This document shows positions 51,744-60,858 of a stretch of DNA of 64,000 nt, one piece after another. This DNA comes from CALCHA01 sp035548175 (GTDB lineage: Bacteria; Planctomycetota; Phycisphaerae; WQYP01): positions 34,813 through 98,812 of the forward strand of contig DASZTO010000002.1 of NCBI GenBank assembly GCA_035548175.1, read 5' to 3'. The translations under genes were made by a program, and so were the position numbers. A model generated the notes under the pieces. The model was given only the letters and a program-made list of their open reading frames with translations. It did no database searches and was not told where the DNA came from. How positions within the stretch are numbered: position 1 is the stretch's first letter; every line of letters begins with the position of its first letter.

Positions 51744-51783
51744 CTTTCGTGCCTTTCGTGTTTTTCGTGGCCATTTACGTCAA
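51744..51783 (-). repeat. ACGAA-rich 3'-flanking repeat, copy G
   Basis: On the minus strand TTGACGTAAATGGCCACGAA continues with AAACACGAAAGGCACGAA. The TGA stop of the gene at 51780 is part of the repeat. Confidence 0.8.
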
Positions 51784-52349
51784 CGCTTCCCCGCGAATTC
51801 CTCCGGCACCGCCGGCAACCCCGCCAGAAAACCCTCGTCCGCATCCGCCAGATGCACATACGTCGCATCAATCTTTCGGCATGTCAGCGTCCGCGTCTTG
51901 AACGCCAGCAGAAACATCGACACCGTCAGCAGCACAAACCCCGCCAGCATCACCCCCAGCGCCTCCGGCACGTACGTCGGCACCGCCGAGGAATCCGACA
52001 CCGCCGCCACCACCGCCGCTCCGATCACGATCACCCCCGACACGCAGGTCCCCACGATCCCCACCACCCGCCCCGTCCGCCACGTCCGCCAATGCGCCGC
52101 GCACAAGTGCGCCCGCACCACCGCCGTCTGCCGCAGATGCAGCGTCGATTCCCGCGTCACCCGGAACGACGGATCCCACGTGAACACCAGTCTCACAGGC
52201 TCCTTCCCCGCCGCCGCCTCCCCATTGCACAGCACACACCGCGCCGGCAACGTCGTGTTGTGCCGCGCCAGCAGCAACCCCCCATCCCGAAACACCTCCC
52301 CAAACCGCGCCAACGGCACCGGCGACGCATATGAAAGCGGACCTTCCAT
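51780..52349 (-). CDS. Unknown two-helix membrane protein with Cys/His clusters
   Basis: This 189-residue protein is not recognised. It has an N-terminal cytoplasmic-like part with CVLCNGEAAAGK and HLCAAH, which could bind a metal, then two membrane helices (about residues 97-120 and 130-152) and a C-terminal part with TCRKIDATYVHLADADEGFL. Similar planctomycete proteins are common and uncharacterised. The ATG at 52349 lies six bases after TAAACT on the minus strand, and a GTG at 52355 is an alternative. Its stop codon lies within an ACGAA repeat. The gene is between HtrA and dxs on the same strand. Confidence 0.65.
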   Translation of the reverse strand: MEGPLSYASPVPLARFGEVFRDGGLLLARHNTTLPARCVLCNGEAAAGKEPVRLVFTWDPSFRVTRESTLHLRQTAVVRAHLCAAHWRTWRTGRVVGIVGTCVSGVIVIGAAVVAAVSDSSAVPTYVPEALGVMLAGFVLLTVSMFLLAFKTRTLTCRKIDATYVHLADADEGFLAGLPAVPEEFAGKR

Positions 52350-52432
52350 ACCCACAGTTTACCACATCCGCACCCACCCTTTCCCCGCCCTCGGCACCCC
52401 CCAGGCACGCAGCCCAACCGTCGCCCCGAATT

Positions 52433-52470
52433 GAACGAGTCGAACCAATTTTTCCAATTTTCCCCGCCCG
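52433..52470 (-). repeat. ATTGG-type short repeat after dxs
   Basis: On the minus strand GGAAAATTGGAAAAATTGGT is followed by TCGACTCG and TTCAATTC. It lies within about 10-45 bases of the dxs stop (52478). Its period of 9-10 bases resembles the ATTGAACCC units at 32035-32068. Confidence 0.5.
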
Positions 52471-52477
52471 CTCCGGA

Positions 52478-54418
52478 CTACCGCATCTGCGGCACCCCGC
52501 GCTTCGCCGCCGAGGCCTCCACCGGCACCCCGGCCGCTTCCTCCACCGCCGCCCGCACCGACCGCGCAATCCCCGCCGCATCCAACCCTACCTCCGCCAA
52601 CTGCTCCGAGCGCGAGGCGAACTTCACGAACCGGTCCGGCAACCCCAGCCGCGTCACCAGCCGCGTGTCATACCGCTTCTCCGTCGCATGCTCGATCACC
52701 GCCGTGCCAAACCCATTGACCATCGCGTGATCTTCCACCGTCAGAATCGGCGCGCCCTTGCGGAAAACCCGTTCCAGCATCGCCCCATCCAGCGGCTTGC
52801 AGAACCGCGCATCCACCACCCCCACCTCAATGCCCTCCCCGGACAGAATCTTCGCCGCCTCCATCGCCTGCCACGCCATCGAGCCGTACGCAACGATCGT
52901 CGCATCCGCCCCTTCGCGCAGCGTCCGCGATACCCCGCCCGTCTTCGTAATCCCCCACGGCAAATCCTCGCCCAGCGGCGCCGGCGGCACGTTGTCCCGC
53001 GGATAGCGAAGCTCCGTCGGCTTGTCCAACGCCATCGCCAAATCCAAACTCCGCTTCAACTCCGGCTCATCCGATGGCGCCATGAGCACCATCCCCGGCT
53101 GGCTGCGCAAAAACGCCAGATCGCAGAACCCGTGATGCACCGCCCCATCGTCCCCCACCAGCCCCGCGCGGTCGCAGCAGAAAATCACCGGCAAGCCCTG
53201 CAGGCACACTTCCTGGAAAATCTGGTCAAACGCCCGCTGCAGGAACGTCGAGTAAATCGCCACGATCGGCCGCAGGCCCGCCTTGGTCATCCCCGCCGCC
53301 ATCGCCGTCGCGTGGCTTTCGCAAATCCCCGTGTCGAAATACCGATCCGGAAACACCGGCTTCAGCTTGATCATCCCCGTCCCGTCAGGCATCGCCGCCG
53401 TCAGACCCACCACCTCCGGATGCTGCTTCGCCAACCCCACCATGGCGTCCGCAAATGCCGCCGTCCACGAACGCCCGTTCCCCTTCTCCAGCACCACCCG
53501 GCACCCCTCCACCCGGAACGGCTTGGGCGAATGGAACGTCGTCGGATCGTCGCACGCCCACTCATACCCCTTCCCCTTCACCGTCTTGATGTGCAGCACC
53601 GCCGGGGTCTGCAAATCCTTCAACTCATTCAATTTCTCAATCAGCGCCGGCAAATCGTGCCCATCCACCGGCCCGAAATACTTCAGCCCCAGGTCCTCAA
53701 AAATATGCCCCGGCGCCAGCGTGTTCTTGATCCCCTGCTTGATGTTGTACCCGATGTCCGAAATCTGCTGCCCGTACGGAATCTGCTCCATCAGGTGCTG
53801 GATCTTCTTTTTCACTTCCTCGTACGTCGTGGTCACCCGCAGGTGCTCGAGATAGTTGGCGAACGCCCCCTGCGGCTCGCTGATCGACATCGAGTTGTCG
53901 TTCAGAATGATCAACATCTGCCGCTTGAGCGTCCCGGCATTGTTGAGCCCCTCAAACGCCAGCCCGTTGACGATCGACGCATCCCCCACCAGCGCCACCA
54001 CCTTCGAGTTCACCTTGGTCTGCAGGTCCCCGCGCGCCATCCCCACCGCCGTCGAAATCGCCGTCCCCGCATGGCCCACCGCGAAGAAGTCATAGGGCGA
54101 TTCGCTGGGTTCCGGGAACCCCGCTATTCCCCCCTTCTTCCGCAAATTCGCAAAATTCTTGTAGCGACCCGTCACCAGTTTGTGCGTGTAGCACTGGTGT
54201 CCCACATCCCACAGCAACCGATCCTGCGGGAAATCGAACACGATGTTCATCGCCAGGCTGATTTCCACCGTCCCCAGGTTCGGCGCCAAATGCCCCCCGT
54301 TGGCCCCGACGGTCTGCATAATGACTTCGCGGCATTCCTGCGCCAGCAAGGGAAGTTGATCGAGGGGCAGCTTTTTGAGGTCGGCCGGGGAGTTGATCGA
54401 GTCAAGCAACCTGGTCAT
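52478..54418 (-). CDS. dxs: 1-deoxy-D-xylulose-5-phosphate synthase
   Basis: This 646-residue thiamine-diphosphate enzyme joins pyruvate and glyceraldehyde 3-phosphate in the MEP isoprenoid pathway. It shows GGHLAPNLGTVE, the TPP motif GDASIVNGLAFEGLN...LNDN, FGPVDGHDLPALIEKL, and the transketolase-type second domain with YFDTGICESHATAMAAGM and FCCDRAGLVGDDG. Residues are in the expected order and the length is normal. The ATG at 54418 starts the conserved LLDSINSPADLKKLP; an upstream frame to 54511 is not conserved-looking. A TACAAT -10 box lies at 54460-54465. Confidence 0.94.
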   Translation of the reverse strand: MTRLLDSINSPADLKKLPLDQLPLLAQECREVIMQTVGANGGHLAPNLGTVEISLAMNIVFDFPQDRLLWDVGHQCYTHKLVTGRYKNFANLRKKGGIAGFPEPSESPYDFFAVGHAGTAISTAVGMARGDLQTKVNSKVVALVGDASIVNGLAFEGLNNAGTLKRQMLIILNDNSMSISEPQGAFANYLEHLRVTTTYEEVKKKIQHLMEQIPYGQQISDIGYNIKQGIKNTLAPGHIFEDLGLKYFGPVDGHDLPALIEKLNELKDLQTPAVLHIKTVKGKGYEWACDDPTTFHSPKPFRVEGCRVVLEKGNGRSWTAAFADAMVGLAKQHPEVVGLTAAMPDGTGMIKLKPVFPDRYFDTGICESHATAMAAGMTKAGLRPIVAIYSTFLQRAFDQIFQEVCLQGLPVIFCCDRAGLVGDDGAVHHGFCDLAFLRSQPGMVLMAPSDEPELKRSLDLAMALDKPTELRYPRDNVPPAPLGEDLPWGITKTGGVSRTLREGADATIVAYGSMAWQAMEAAKILSGEGIEVGVVDARFCKPLDGAMLERVFRKGAPILTVEDHAMVNGFGTAVIEHATEKRYDTRLVTRLGLPDRFVKFASRSEQLAEVGLDAAGIARSVRAAVEEAAGVPVEASAAKRGVPQMR

Positions 54419-54557
54419 TTGCGGGGTCACCCACGTAGTACGCAAAATAGATTCCCACGATTGTAGCGAAACCCCCACCAATTGGTAGCGCTTCGCACCC
54501 CCAATTCGCAATCCGGAACCGCCGCCTCGACGCCTCCCCTTCTCCGGCCCCAGCAGC

Positions 54558-54563
54558 TATAAT
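54558..54563 (+). promoter_or_regulatory. -10 box TATAAT followed by GCCCG, upstream of the tandem paralogs
   Basis: TATAATGCCCGCTCAC lies 50 bases before the ATG at 54614. It closely resembles the element at 13535. Confidence 0.6.
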
Positions 54564-54613
54564 GCCCGCTCACCTCTGCGAATAGCGAAAAAAGGGACAC
54601 GGGAGAGTCCATC

Positions 54614-57160
54614 ATGCCGCACCCCCTGCCGCGCCTGTCCGCCAGGCTGAGCCTGCTTGCAGCGCTGCTTGCCACAGCCAGCACCCAGGCCCAGACAACC
54701 GCCCCCGCTTCCGCTCCCGCCGCCGATACCCCACCCGCCCATGCCCAACCCACCGCAAGCCAACCCGCCACCCAATCCGCCGCCCTCCCGGGTCCCGACG
54801 GGTGGCTTACCCTCTTCCGAGCCTCCGATCCCGCCCTCTGGAATTCCGATGCCGGAGACCCCGCCGCAGCCGACGGCTTCGCCCTCCCCATCTCCGACGC
54901 CCCGGAAAATCTCCGCTACCTGCGCCTCAAACGCATGGACACCGGCGACGCGGTTATCGTCCAACTCACCCGCGACGACCTCGCCTCCAAAGTCCTTCCC
55001 GGCCGCTGCTTCGTCTGGGCGGGCAACGTCCGCCATGCCGGTCCCGCCGGTCTCGGCTATCTCGGCCTCGCCGAACTCGCCTACCCCGCCCGCGACACCG
55101 GCGACTTCTACGTCTTCCAAAACGCCAGGGGCGATGCCGGCTACGGCGGCTACGGCTTCGGCAAGGCCGTCGGCTCCGACGACCAGCGCTATTTCTGGAA
55201 CAATGCCCCCATCGCCAAAACTCCCTTCGAAATCTCCGTCACCTCCGCCGAACTCTCCAACGACCAACGAAAAACCCTCCTCATCCCCGGCAAGCTCGAA
55301 GTTTTCTCCGCCCAATGGGGTCCCGTCGGCAACCATGTCGATGTGGTCAAAAAACTCATCCCCCATGTCCAGGGCGATGGCGACCTCGAAATGCCCATTA
55401 CCCCCGCCAATCTTGGCAAACCCCCCGCGGGACCCGCCCCCGAACTTGCCGTCGCCTATGCCCTCAACGGCGAACGCAAATCCCTCGAGCTTCCCCAGGG
55501 CCGAAACCTCTGGCTCGTCGCCCCCGCCATCCTCGGCGCGCCGCCCCTGCCCCCCCCCTCCGATGCCCCGCCGCCGCCCACCGCCCCTCCAGAAACCGAT
55601 CCCAACGGCTGGACCGTCCTCTTCCGCGGCGACAATCCCGATCTCTGGAACACCAACACCGGCAACCCCGACATGATCACCGGCTTCGCCGCCTCCACCG
55701 ACAAAGCTCCCGCCAACGTCCTCTATCTCCGCCTCCGCCGCCTCGACAACGGCCAATACGTCATCATCCCCATCACCCATGACGCCCTGGCCGACGGCGG
55801 TCCCATCAACACCACGCTCGTCTGGGCCCCCGGAAAGCAGACCTGGCGCGGCGTGCATCTCCTGGGGATCGCCCAGGAAGCTGATCCCGCCGATAAGCCC
55901 GGCGATCTCTTCGTCTACCGCGACGCCCTCATCGACGGCGGCCTGCGCGGCTGGGGCTTCGCCAAGGCCGTCGATGACGATTTTCAGCCCGCCTATTCCT
56001 GGAATGGCCAATCGATTCCCAGAACCACCTTCGAGATCGCCGTCAAAGCCAAACCCCTCGTCCCCGCCGAACGCGCCGCCATGCTCATGCCCGGAAAGCT
56101 GCTGATCACCAACGCCCAGTGGGGCCTTCCCGGCCACACGCTCGACATCTCCCGCAAGCTCCAGAACCTCGTCACCAACGGCGCCATCGATCTGCCACTC
56201 GTCGCCGGCGATCTCCTCGGCCCCGCCATCCCGCAAAAGACCCGCGAGCTCTCCCTCGTGTACGAAGCCAACGGCGTCCACGGCGCCCGCAAACTTGCCG
56301 AGGGCGACAGCCTCGTGCTCGCCGCCCCCGTCGTTACCGAATCGCTGGACGCCGCCCGCAACACCTATCCCACGATGGAGGAAATCACCGCCTCCATGCA
56401 GGCCCGCGATTATCCCGCCACGCTCAAGAGCATCACCCGGGTCCTGACTCTCAACGGCGACGCCGCCCGCGCCTACGACCGCTACACCCTCTTCCTTGAC
56501 CGCGCTGAATGCCTGCTGCAAACGAGGGATCGCGCCGGCGCTCTCTCCGCCGCCCAACTCGCCGCCCGTGAAGCCAAAGATCCCCAAACCGGTGCCGAAG
56601 CCCTCGCCCTCGCCGAAATCCTTCGCCACAGTCCCAATGGCAACTACCTGCCGCCGCACGCCAGGCCGCCGGGCCTGCCCATCACCGCCCCCGCCGATCG
56701 CAAGGCGGCCTACGACGCGCTGTGGAAGCAGCAGCAGGAAACCCTCGATTCGAGCATCGCCGATGCCACCGCCGCCGCCACGCTTCCCCCGATCCTCGAA
56801 ACCGCCGACACCATCCCTCTCACCCGCGCCGCCGAGATCATGTCCACCGGCAAATCCACCGCCACCTCCCAGGCCGCCAAATCCCTCGCCACCCGCGCCG
56901 CCGCCCTCATCACCGACCAGCTCTCCAAAGACTCCCAGCACACCGAAGACCTCTTCAACGCCGCCTTTAGCGCCCACGCGATCAACCCCGACCAGCTCCG
57001 CGACCTCCGCTCCATCCTCACCACCTGCGACCAGATCACCCCCGCGCTCGAAAAACTCGCCAAATCCCTCGCCCCCAACACCGCCCCGCTCCAACCCGTC
57101 ACCGAATCGCTCAACAAGCTCACCGCCCGCGTCAAAGAAGTCGCCACGCGACGCTATTGA
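54614..57160 (+). CDS. Secreted protein of unknown family with two GW-LFR modules, paralog 1
   Basis: This 848-residue protein has a signal peptide (cleavage near AQA at residue 27) and a Pro/Ala-rich linker. Two copies of a roughly 250-residue module follow (about 62-300 and 333-580). Each starts DGW-x-x-LFR or NGWTVLFRG, then LWN, then LKRMDTGDAVI or LRRLDNGQYVI, GYGFGKAV or GWGFAKAV, TPFEISVTS or TTFEIAVKA, and a (I/M)PGKL strand before QWG. A C-terminal helical, tetratricopeptide-like region (about 590-848) shows YDRYTLFLDRAECLLQTRD. The opening resembles DUF1080 proteins but the rest does not match. The neighbour at 57197 is a paralog. No enzyme motif is seen. Confidence 0.72.
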   Translation: MPHPLPRLSARLSLLAALLATASTQAQTTAPASAPAADTPPAHAQPTASQPATQSAALPGPDGWLTLFRASDPALWNSDAGDPAAADGFALPISDAPENLRYLRLKRMDTGDAVIVQLTRDDLASKVLPGRCFVWAGNVRHAGPAGLGYLGLAELAYPARDTGDFYVFQNARGDAGYGGYGFGKAVGSDDQRYFWNNAPIAKTPFEISVTSAELSNDQRKTLLIPGKLEVFSAQWGPVGNHVDVVKKLIPHVQGDGDLEMPITPANLGKPPAGPAPELAVAYALNGERKSLELPQGRNLWLVAPAILGAPPLPPPSDAPPPPTAPPETDPNGWTVLFRGDNPDLWNTNTGNPDMITGFAASTDKAPANVLYLRLRRLDNGQYVIIPITHDALADGGPINTTLVWAPGKQTWRGVHLLGIAQEADPADKPGDLFVYRDALIDGGLRGWGFAKAVDDDFQPAYSWNGQSIPRTTFEIAVKAKPLVPAERAAMLMPGKLLITNAQWGLPGHTLDISRKLQNLVTNGAIDLPLVAGDLLGPAIPQKTRELSLVYEANGVHGARKLAEGDSLVLAAPVVTESLDAARNTYPTMEEITASMQARDYPATLKSITRVLTLNGDAARAYDRYTLFLDRAECLLQTRDRAGALSAAQLAAREAKDPQTGAEALALAEILRHSPNGNYLPPHARPPGLPITAPADRKAAYDALWKQQQETLDSSIADATAAATLPPILETADTIPLTRAAEIMSTGKSTATSQAAKSLATRAAALITDQLSKDSQHTEDLFNAAFSAHAINPDQLRDLRSILTTCDQITPALEKLAKSLAPNTAPLQPVTESLNKLTARVKEVATRRY

Positions 57161-57196
57161 ATCCACCCGCTCCTTTCTGCAAGGAGAAACCCTCCC

Positions 57197-59719
57197 ATGA
57201 CCAGCAAACGCCCCCTCGCCCTGCTCCTGCTTGCCTGCACGGTCTCCGCCGCACGCGCCCAATCCACCGCGCCCGCCACCCAGCCCGCACTCGAGCCCGA
57301 TTCCTCCGGCTGGATCGTTCTCTTCCGCTCCGACGATTCCAACCTCTGGAACACCGACGCCGGCAAACGCCTCCAGAAAAATGGCTACGCCGCCTCCCTC
57401 GACCGCCTCCCCGGCGACATCCGTTACATCCGCATCACGCGCATGGACACCGGCGAATCCATCATCGCCGAGGCCCCGCGCGACGCCCTCATCAAAAGCG
57501 CCGTCATCCCCAACGCCCTGGTCCTCCAGACCGGCATCCAGACCTTTTCCGACGATGGCGGCGCCCACAAGCTTCTGGGCATCGGCGCCTACGGCATGCT
57601 CGCGGTCAAGGGCCAGCCCTACGTCTGGAAGACCAGCAGCGTTGCCATCGAAACCGGCTACGGCGGCTGGGGCATCGGTAAAACCGCCGGCGGCGGTCAG
57701 GCCTGGTCCTGGAACGGCCAGCCCATCGGCAAGACCGTCTTCGAAATCGCCGTCAAAAACGCCGATCTCTCCCTCCCCGAAAAAAAGGACCTCCTCACCG
57801 CCGGCTCCATCACCGTCACCTCCGCCACCTGGGGAAAAGGCGCCAAGGCCGTCGATGTCACCGACATCGTCAAAGACCAGATTAAACCGGGCGTGCTGCG
57901 TTTCTCCGCCGATGAAGCCATACTGGGCACCGGCGGCGCCGCCGCCAAGGGCCGCACGCTCCATGTCACAGCCATCGTCAACGGTGAAACCGTCGAACGC
58001 CAGGTCGCCGAGGGACGCATGTTCCAGCTCATGGCGCCGCCGCTCAAGACCGGCGAAGCGGTCGCCGACCTGGGCGCCGCGGGCCCTTCCAAAAAAATCG
58101 CCAGCGCTCCCCCCAAACTCGATTCCTCCGGCTGGCTGGCCCTCTTCCGCGGCAACGATCCGCAACTCTGGAACACCAGCGCCGGCAACCCTGACCTCGC
58201 CTCCGGTTTCGCCGGCGCCCTCGACAAAGTCCCCGCGGACATCCTTTATCTCCGCATCAAACGCATGGACACCGGCGACGCCGTCATCATCCCCATGAAC
58301 CGCAAATTCCTTACCGACGATATCCAGATCGATCACGCCATCGAATGGGTCGGCGCACAGAAAACCTGGAAACACCAGGGGAAAAATACCCCCTTCCTCG
58401 GTATTGCCGACGAGGCGCTTCTCTCTGAAAAATCCGGCGAACCCTTCCTGCTTCCCCTCAAGGACAGTCCAGACCATGGCTTCTCGGGCTGGGGCTTTGG
58501 CAAGGATGTCGGCAAGGATGAAGTGCAGACCCAGTGGGAAGGAGCTCCGCTCCCCGCGTCCACCACGCTGGAGATCGCCTTCAAGTCCACGCCCCTCACC
58601 TCCGCCGAGCGCGCCCAGGTGCTCATCCCCGGACAACTCGATGTCCTTCAGGCACGCTGGGGACACGGCATGCAACAGCTCGATGCGGCCAAAAAACTCC
58701 GTTCGCTCGTCCATGCCGGCGAGCTCTCCTTCACCGTCAATACAGACCTCGGCCCCGATCCCGATCCCAAAACCAAAAAGCAGCTCGTGCTCACCTATCG
58801 CCTCAACGGCGTCGCCTTCACGCACACCTATCTGGATGGCGAGCACGTCGCGCTGCTGGCGCCCCCCCTGAAAGGCGGCGACGCCGGCGCTCGCGGGAAA
58901 ATCCCCTTGCGCGATGAGCTGCTCATCCTGATGGACGCCCACCTCTACACCGACGCCCTCGCCGGGCTGGATAAACTTCTCGCCCTCGACAATGACCTTG
59001 CCGGCGGCGCCGACCGCCACGAGCTTCTCCTGATGAAAGCCGAGTGCCTTTTGCAGGGCAAGGACCGCCAGCTCACGCTTGCGGCGTACAACGCCGTCGA
59101 GCGCGAGGCGGCCACTCCCGACGGCGCCGCCGACGCCATCGCCATGGCTTATCTTCTCCAGCACAGCACCGCTGACATCTACAAGCCCGCCACAGGCCCG
59201 GGGATCAACCTGCTCGATCTGTCCGCCCGCAAGTCTGCTTATGAGGCGCTCTGGACCGAGCAAAAGGCCGCCATGGATAAAACCGTGAGCGCCGCGCTCT
59301 CTTCGGGCGTTCCCGACCTGGTCGCCGCCGCCAATTCCCTGAAGATCGCCCGGGCCGCGGAAATCGTCGCCACCGGCAACGCCGATGAAGTCCGCAAACA
59401 ACGCCTCGCGCTGGCCAAGCGGACTGAAAAACTCATCCACGACGAACTTCAAAAGGAAATCGACGACACCGAATCCATCTATGCAAAAGGCATGCAGGAG
59501 ATCCACAATGTCGACACCGGCCAAACCTGGCGGGCGGGCCTGAGCATTGATCAGAAACGCCGCCTCGACCAGATCACCGCCGCCTCCAATCAGATCATTA
59601 CCCTGCTGGTTCAGGTGGTCCAGACCTTCGACGACGTTGAGGATTTCCGGCCCCTGGGAAAATCCGCGGAAAAAATCCACGCCCGCGCCATCGAGGTCAA
59701 CAACTACCGCTACCGTTGA
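57197..59719 (+). CDS. Secreted protein of unknown family with two GW-LFR modules, paralog 2
   Basis: This 840-residue protein is a tandem paralog of the gene at 54614, 36 bases downstream, with AAGGAG before its ATG. It has a signal peptide (cleavage after ARA at about residue 20) and two modules (about 38-285 and 312-560). Their hallmarks are SGWIVLFRSDDSNLWN and SGWLALFRGNDPQLWN, ITRMDTGESII and IKRMDTGDAVI, GWGIGKTAG and GWGFGKDVG, and TVFEIAVKN and TTLEIAFKS. The helical C-terminal region is also shared, including LLLMKAECLLQGKDR. The two genes are probably one operon. Its 3' end overlaps the yiaK-like gene by 10 bases, converging. Confidence 0.72.
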   Translation: MTSKRPLALLLLACTVSAARAQSTAPATQPALEPDSSGWIVLFRSDDSNLWNTDAGKRLQKNGYAASLDRLPGDIRYIRITRMDTGESIIAEAPRDALIKSAVIPNALVLQTGIQTFSDDGGAHKLLGIGAYGMLAVKGQPYVWKTSSVAIETGYGGWGIGKTAGGGQAWSWNGQPIGKTVFEIAVKNADLSLPEKKDLLTAGSITVTSATWGKGAKAVDVTDIVKDQIKPGVLRFSADEAILGTGGAAAKGRTLHVTAIVNGETVERQVAEGRMFQLMAPPLKTGEAVADLGAAGPSKKIASAPPKLDSSGWLALFRGNDPQLWNTSAGNPDLASGFAGALDKVPADILYLRIKRMDTGDAVIIPMNRKFLTDDIQIDHAIEWVGAQKTWKHQGKNTPFLGIADEALLSEKSGEPFLLPLKDSPDHGFSGWGFGKDVGKDEVQTQWEGAPLPASTTLEIAFKSTPLTSAERAQVLIPGQLDVLQARWGHGMQQLDAAKKLRSLVHAGELSFTVNTDLGPDPDPKTKKQLVLTYRLNGVAFTHTYLDGEHVALLAPPLKGGDAGARGKIPLRDELLILMDAHLYTDALAGLDKLLALDNDLAGGADRHELLLMKAECLLQGKDRQLTLAAYNAVEREAATPDGAADAIAMAYLLQHSTADIYKPATGPGINLLDLSARKSAYEALWTEQKAAMDKTVSAALSSGVPDLVAAANSLKIARAAEIVATGNADEVRKQRLALAKRTEKLIHDELQKEIDDTESIYAKGMQEIHNVDTGQTWRAGLSIDQKRRLDQITAASNQIITLLVQVVQTFDDVEDFRPLGKSAEKIHARAIEVNNYRYR

Positions 59720-60744
59720 CCGGTTTGCTTGTTCACGCGCCCCGCCCCATCCAGCCGCCGCACTTCGTTCCATATTCCTTCCTCCACTTCCACTCCCAGC
59801 CGTTCGCTCCGCTCCCGCGCCGCAAGCGCGCGCTCCCCCGGATGCATCACCCGCTCTCCCGCATGCGTCGGCGGCGTGGACCGCAAGTCCTCGAGGATCT
59901 CGTCGATGATCGGCTCGGGATTCGTTCCCAGCTTCCGGGCGTCGATCGCTACGAACACCTGCGATATCCCATGGTCGTACGCCCCGTTCGCCACATGCAT
60001 CGACGCCAGCCCGTTGGCCAGCGACGCCGCCAGGACATCGAACATCAGCGCCATACCGGCTCCTTTCCAGTGCCCGATCGCCAGCGTCGCGCCGCCTCGC
60101 AAGACCGCGTCCGGATCGCTCGTCAGCTCGCCGTCCTTCGTGAATCCCGCCGGCAGCGGCGCTTGTTTGCCCTCCCGCCGCAGGATTTTCAGCCGGCCCC
60201 AGGAATACTGGGACATCGCCGTATCCAGCACCACGTGCCGGCCGCTGGCGCGCGGGGCGGCGATGACCAGCGGATTGTTTCCCAGCTTCGCGACGTGCGC
60301 CCCATGCGGCGCCATCACCGGCGTGCCATTGGTGAAGCACAGGGCGAAGCATCCGCGCTCCGCCGCCTGCCAGCCGTAATTGCCCGCGCGCATCCAGTGA
60401 TTGGTCCGCGCCAGCGCCACGCACCCGATGCCATGCTCGCCCGCCAACTCGCATGCCCGCCCCATCGCAAACCACGCGTTCGCCGGCCCCGGCCCGAAAT
60501 GCCCGTCATAGCGCTCCAGCCCGCCGAACCCCGCCATCTTTTCGGGCATCGCATTCCCGACCACTTCGCCCCCATCGATCGCCGCCACAAATCCGGGAAA
60601 CCGATTCAACCCATGCGACGGCACACCATCGCGCGAGGCGTCGGCAAACAGCCGCGCACACAGCGCCGCCCGCTCTTCGTGCATTCCACGACCCAGCAGA
60701 ACCCGCTCCAGCACTTCCACCACGTCCACATAGGCCACACGCAT
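59710..60744 (-). CDS. yiaK: Ldh2/MDH-type NAD(P)-dependent dehydrogenase, YiaK-like
   Basis: This 344-residue enzyme belongs to the malate/L-lactate dehydrogenase type-2 family. It resembles 2,3-diketo-L-gulonate reductase (YiaK): NHWMRAGNYGWQAAERG, LGNNPLVIAAP, MSQYSWGRLKILRREGK, IGHWKGAGMALMFDVLAA and ISQVFVAIDARKL. Such enzymes reduce ketoacids or sugar acids with NADPH. A role in hexuronate or pectin-derived sugar metabolism fits the nearby lyases. The ATG at 60744 begins the conserved MRVAYVDVVEVLERVL; long upstream readings in this frame are chance. It converges on the paralog gene. Confidence 0.85.
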   Translation of the reverse strand: MRVAYVDVVEVLERVLLGRGMHEERAALCARLFADASRDGVPSHGLNRFPGFVAAIDGGEVVGNAMPEKMAGFGGLERYDGHFGPGPANAWFAMGRACELAGEHGIGCVALARTNHWMRAGNYGWQAAERGCFALCFTNGTPVMAPHGAHVAKLGNNPLVIAAPRASGRHVVLDTAMSQYSWGRLKILRREGKQAPLPAGFTKDGELTSDPDAVLRGGATLAIGHWKGAGMALMFDVLAASLANGLASMHVANGAYDHGISQVFVAIDARKLGTNPEPIIDEILEDLRSTPPTHAGERVMHPGERALAARERSERLGVEVEEGIWNEVRRLDGAGRVNKQTGQR

Positions 60745-60858
60745 AGCAAGACCCCGAAAACGCACGAATGCCGGCCGCATTCTATCCAGCCTCGCCCGCC
60801 TGGTGAGCGGAAACAATCCCCGCAACGAACCGTCGCATGTGATGGCCGTACAACTCCC

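Noticed and set aside
54614..59719. Assignment of the paralogs to DUF1080 (3-keto-disaccharide hydrolase-like)
   Set aside because: Only the opening GWxxLF resembles DUF1080; the rest of the module shows no matching pattern.
54557..60475. Open frame of 1972 codons on the minus strand opposite the tandem paralogs
   Set aside because: It is the antisense of two genes with signal peptides and repeated modules; its protein is a Gly/Asp/Glu-rich string typical of antisense frames in high-GC DNA.
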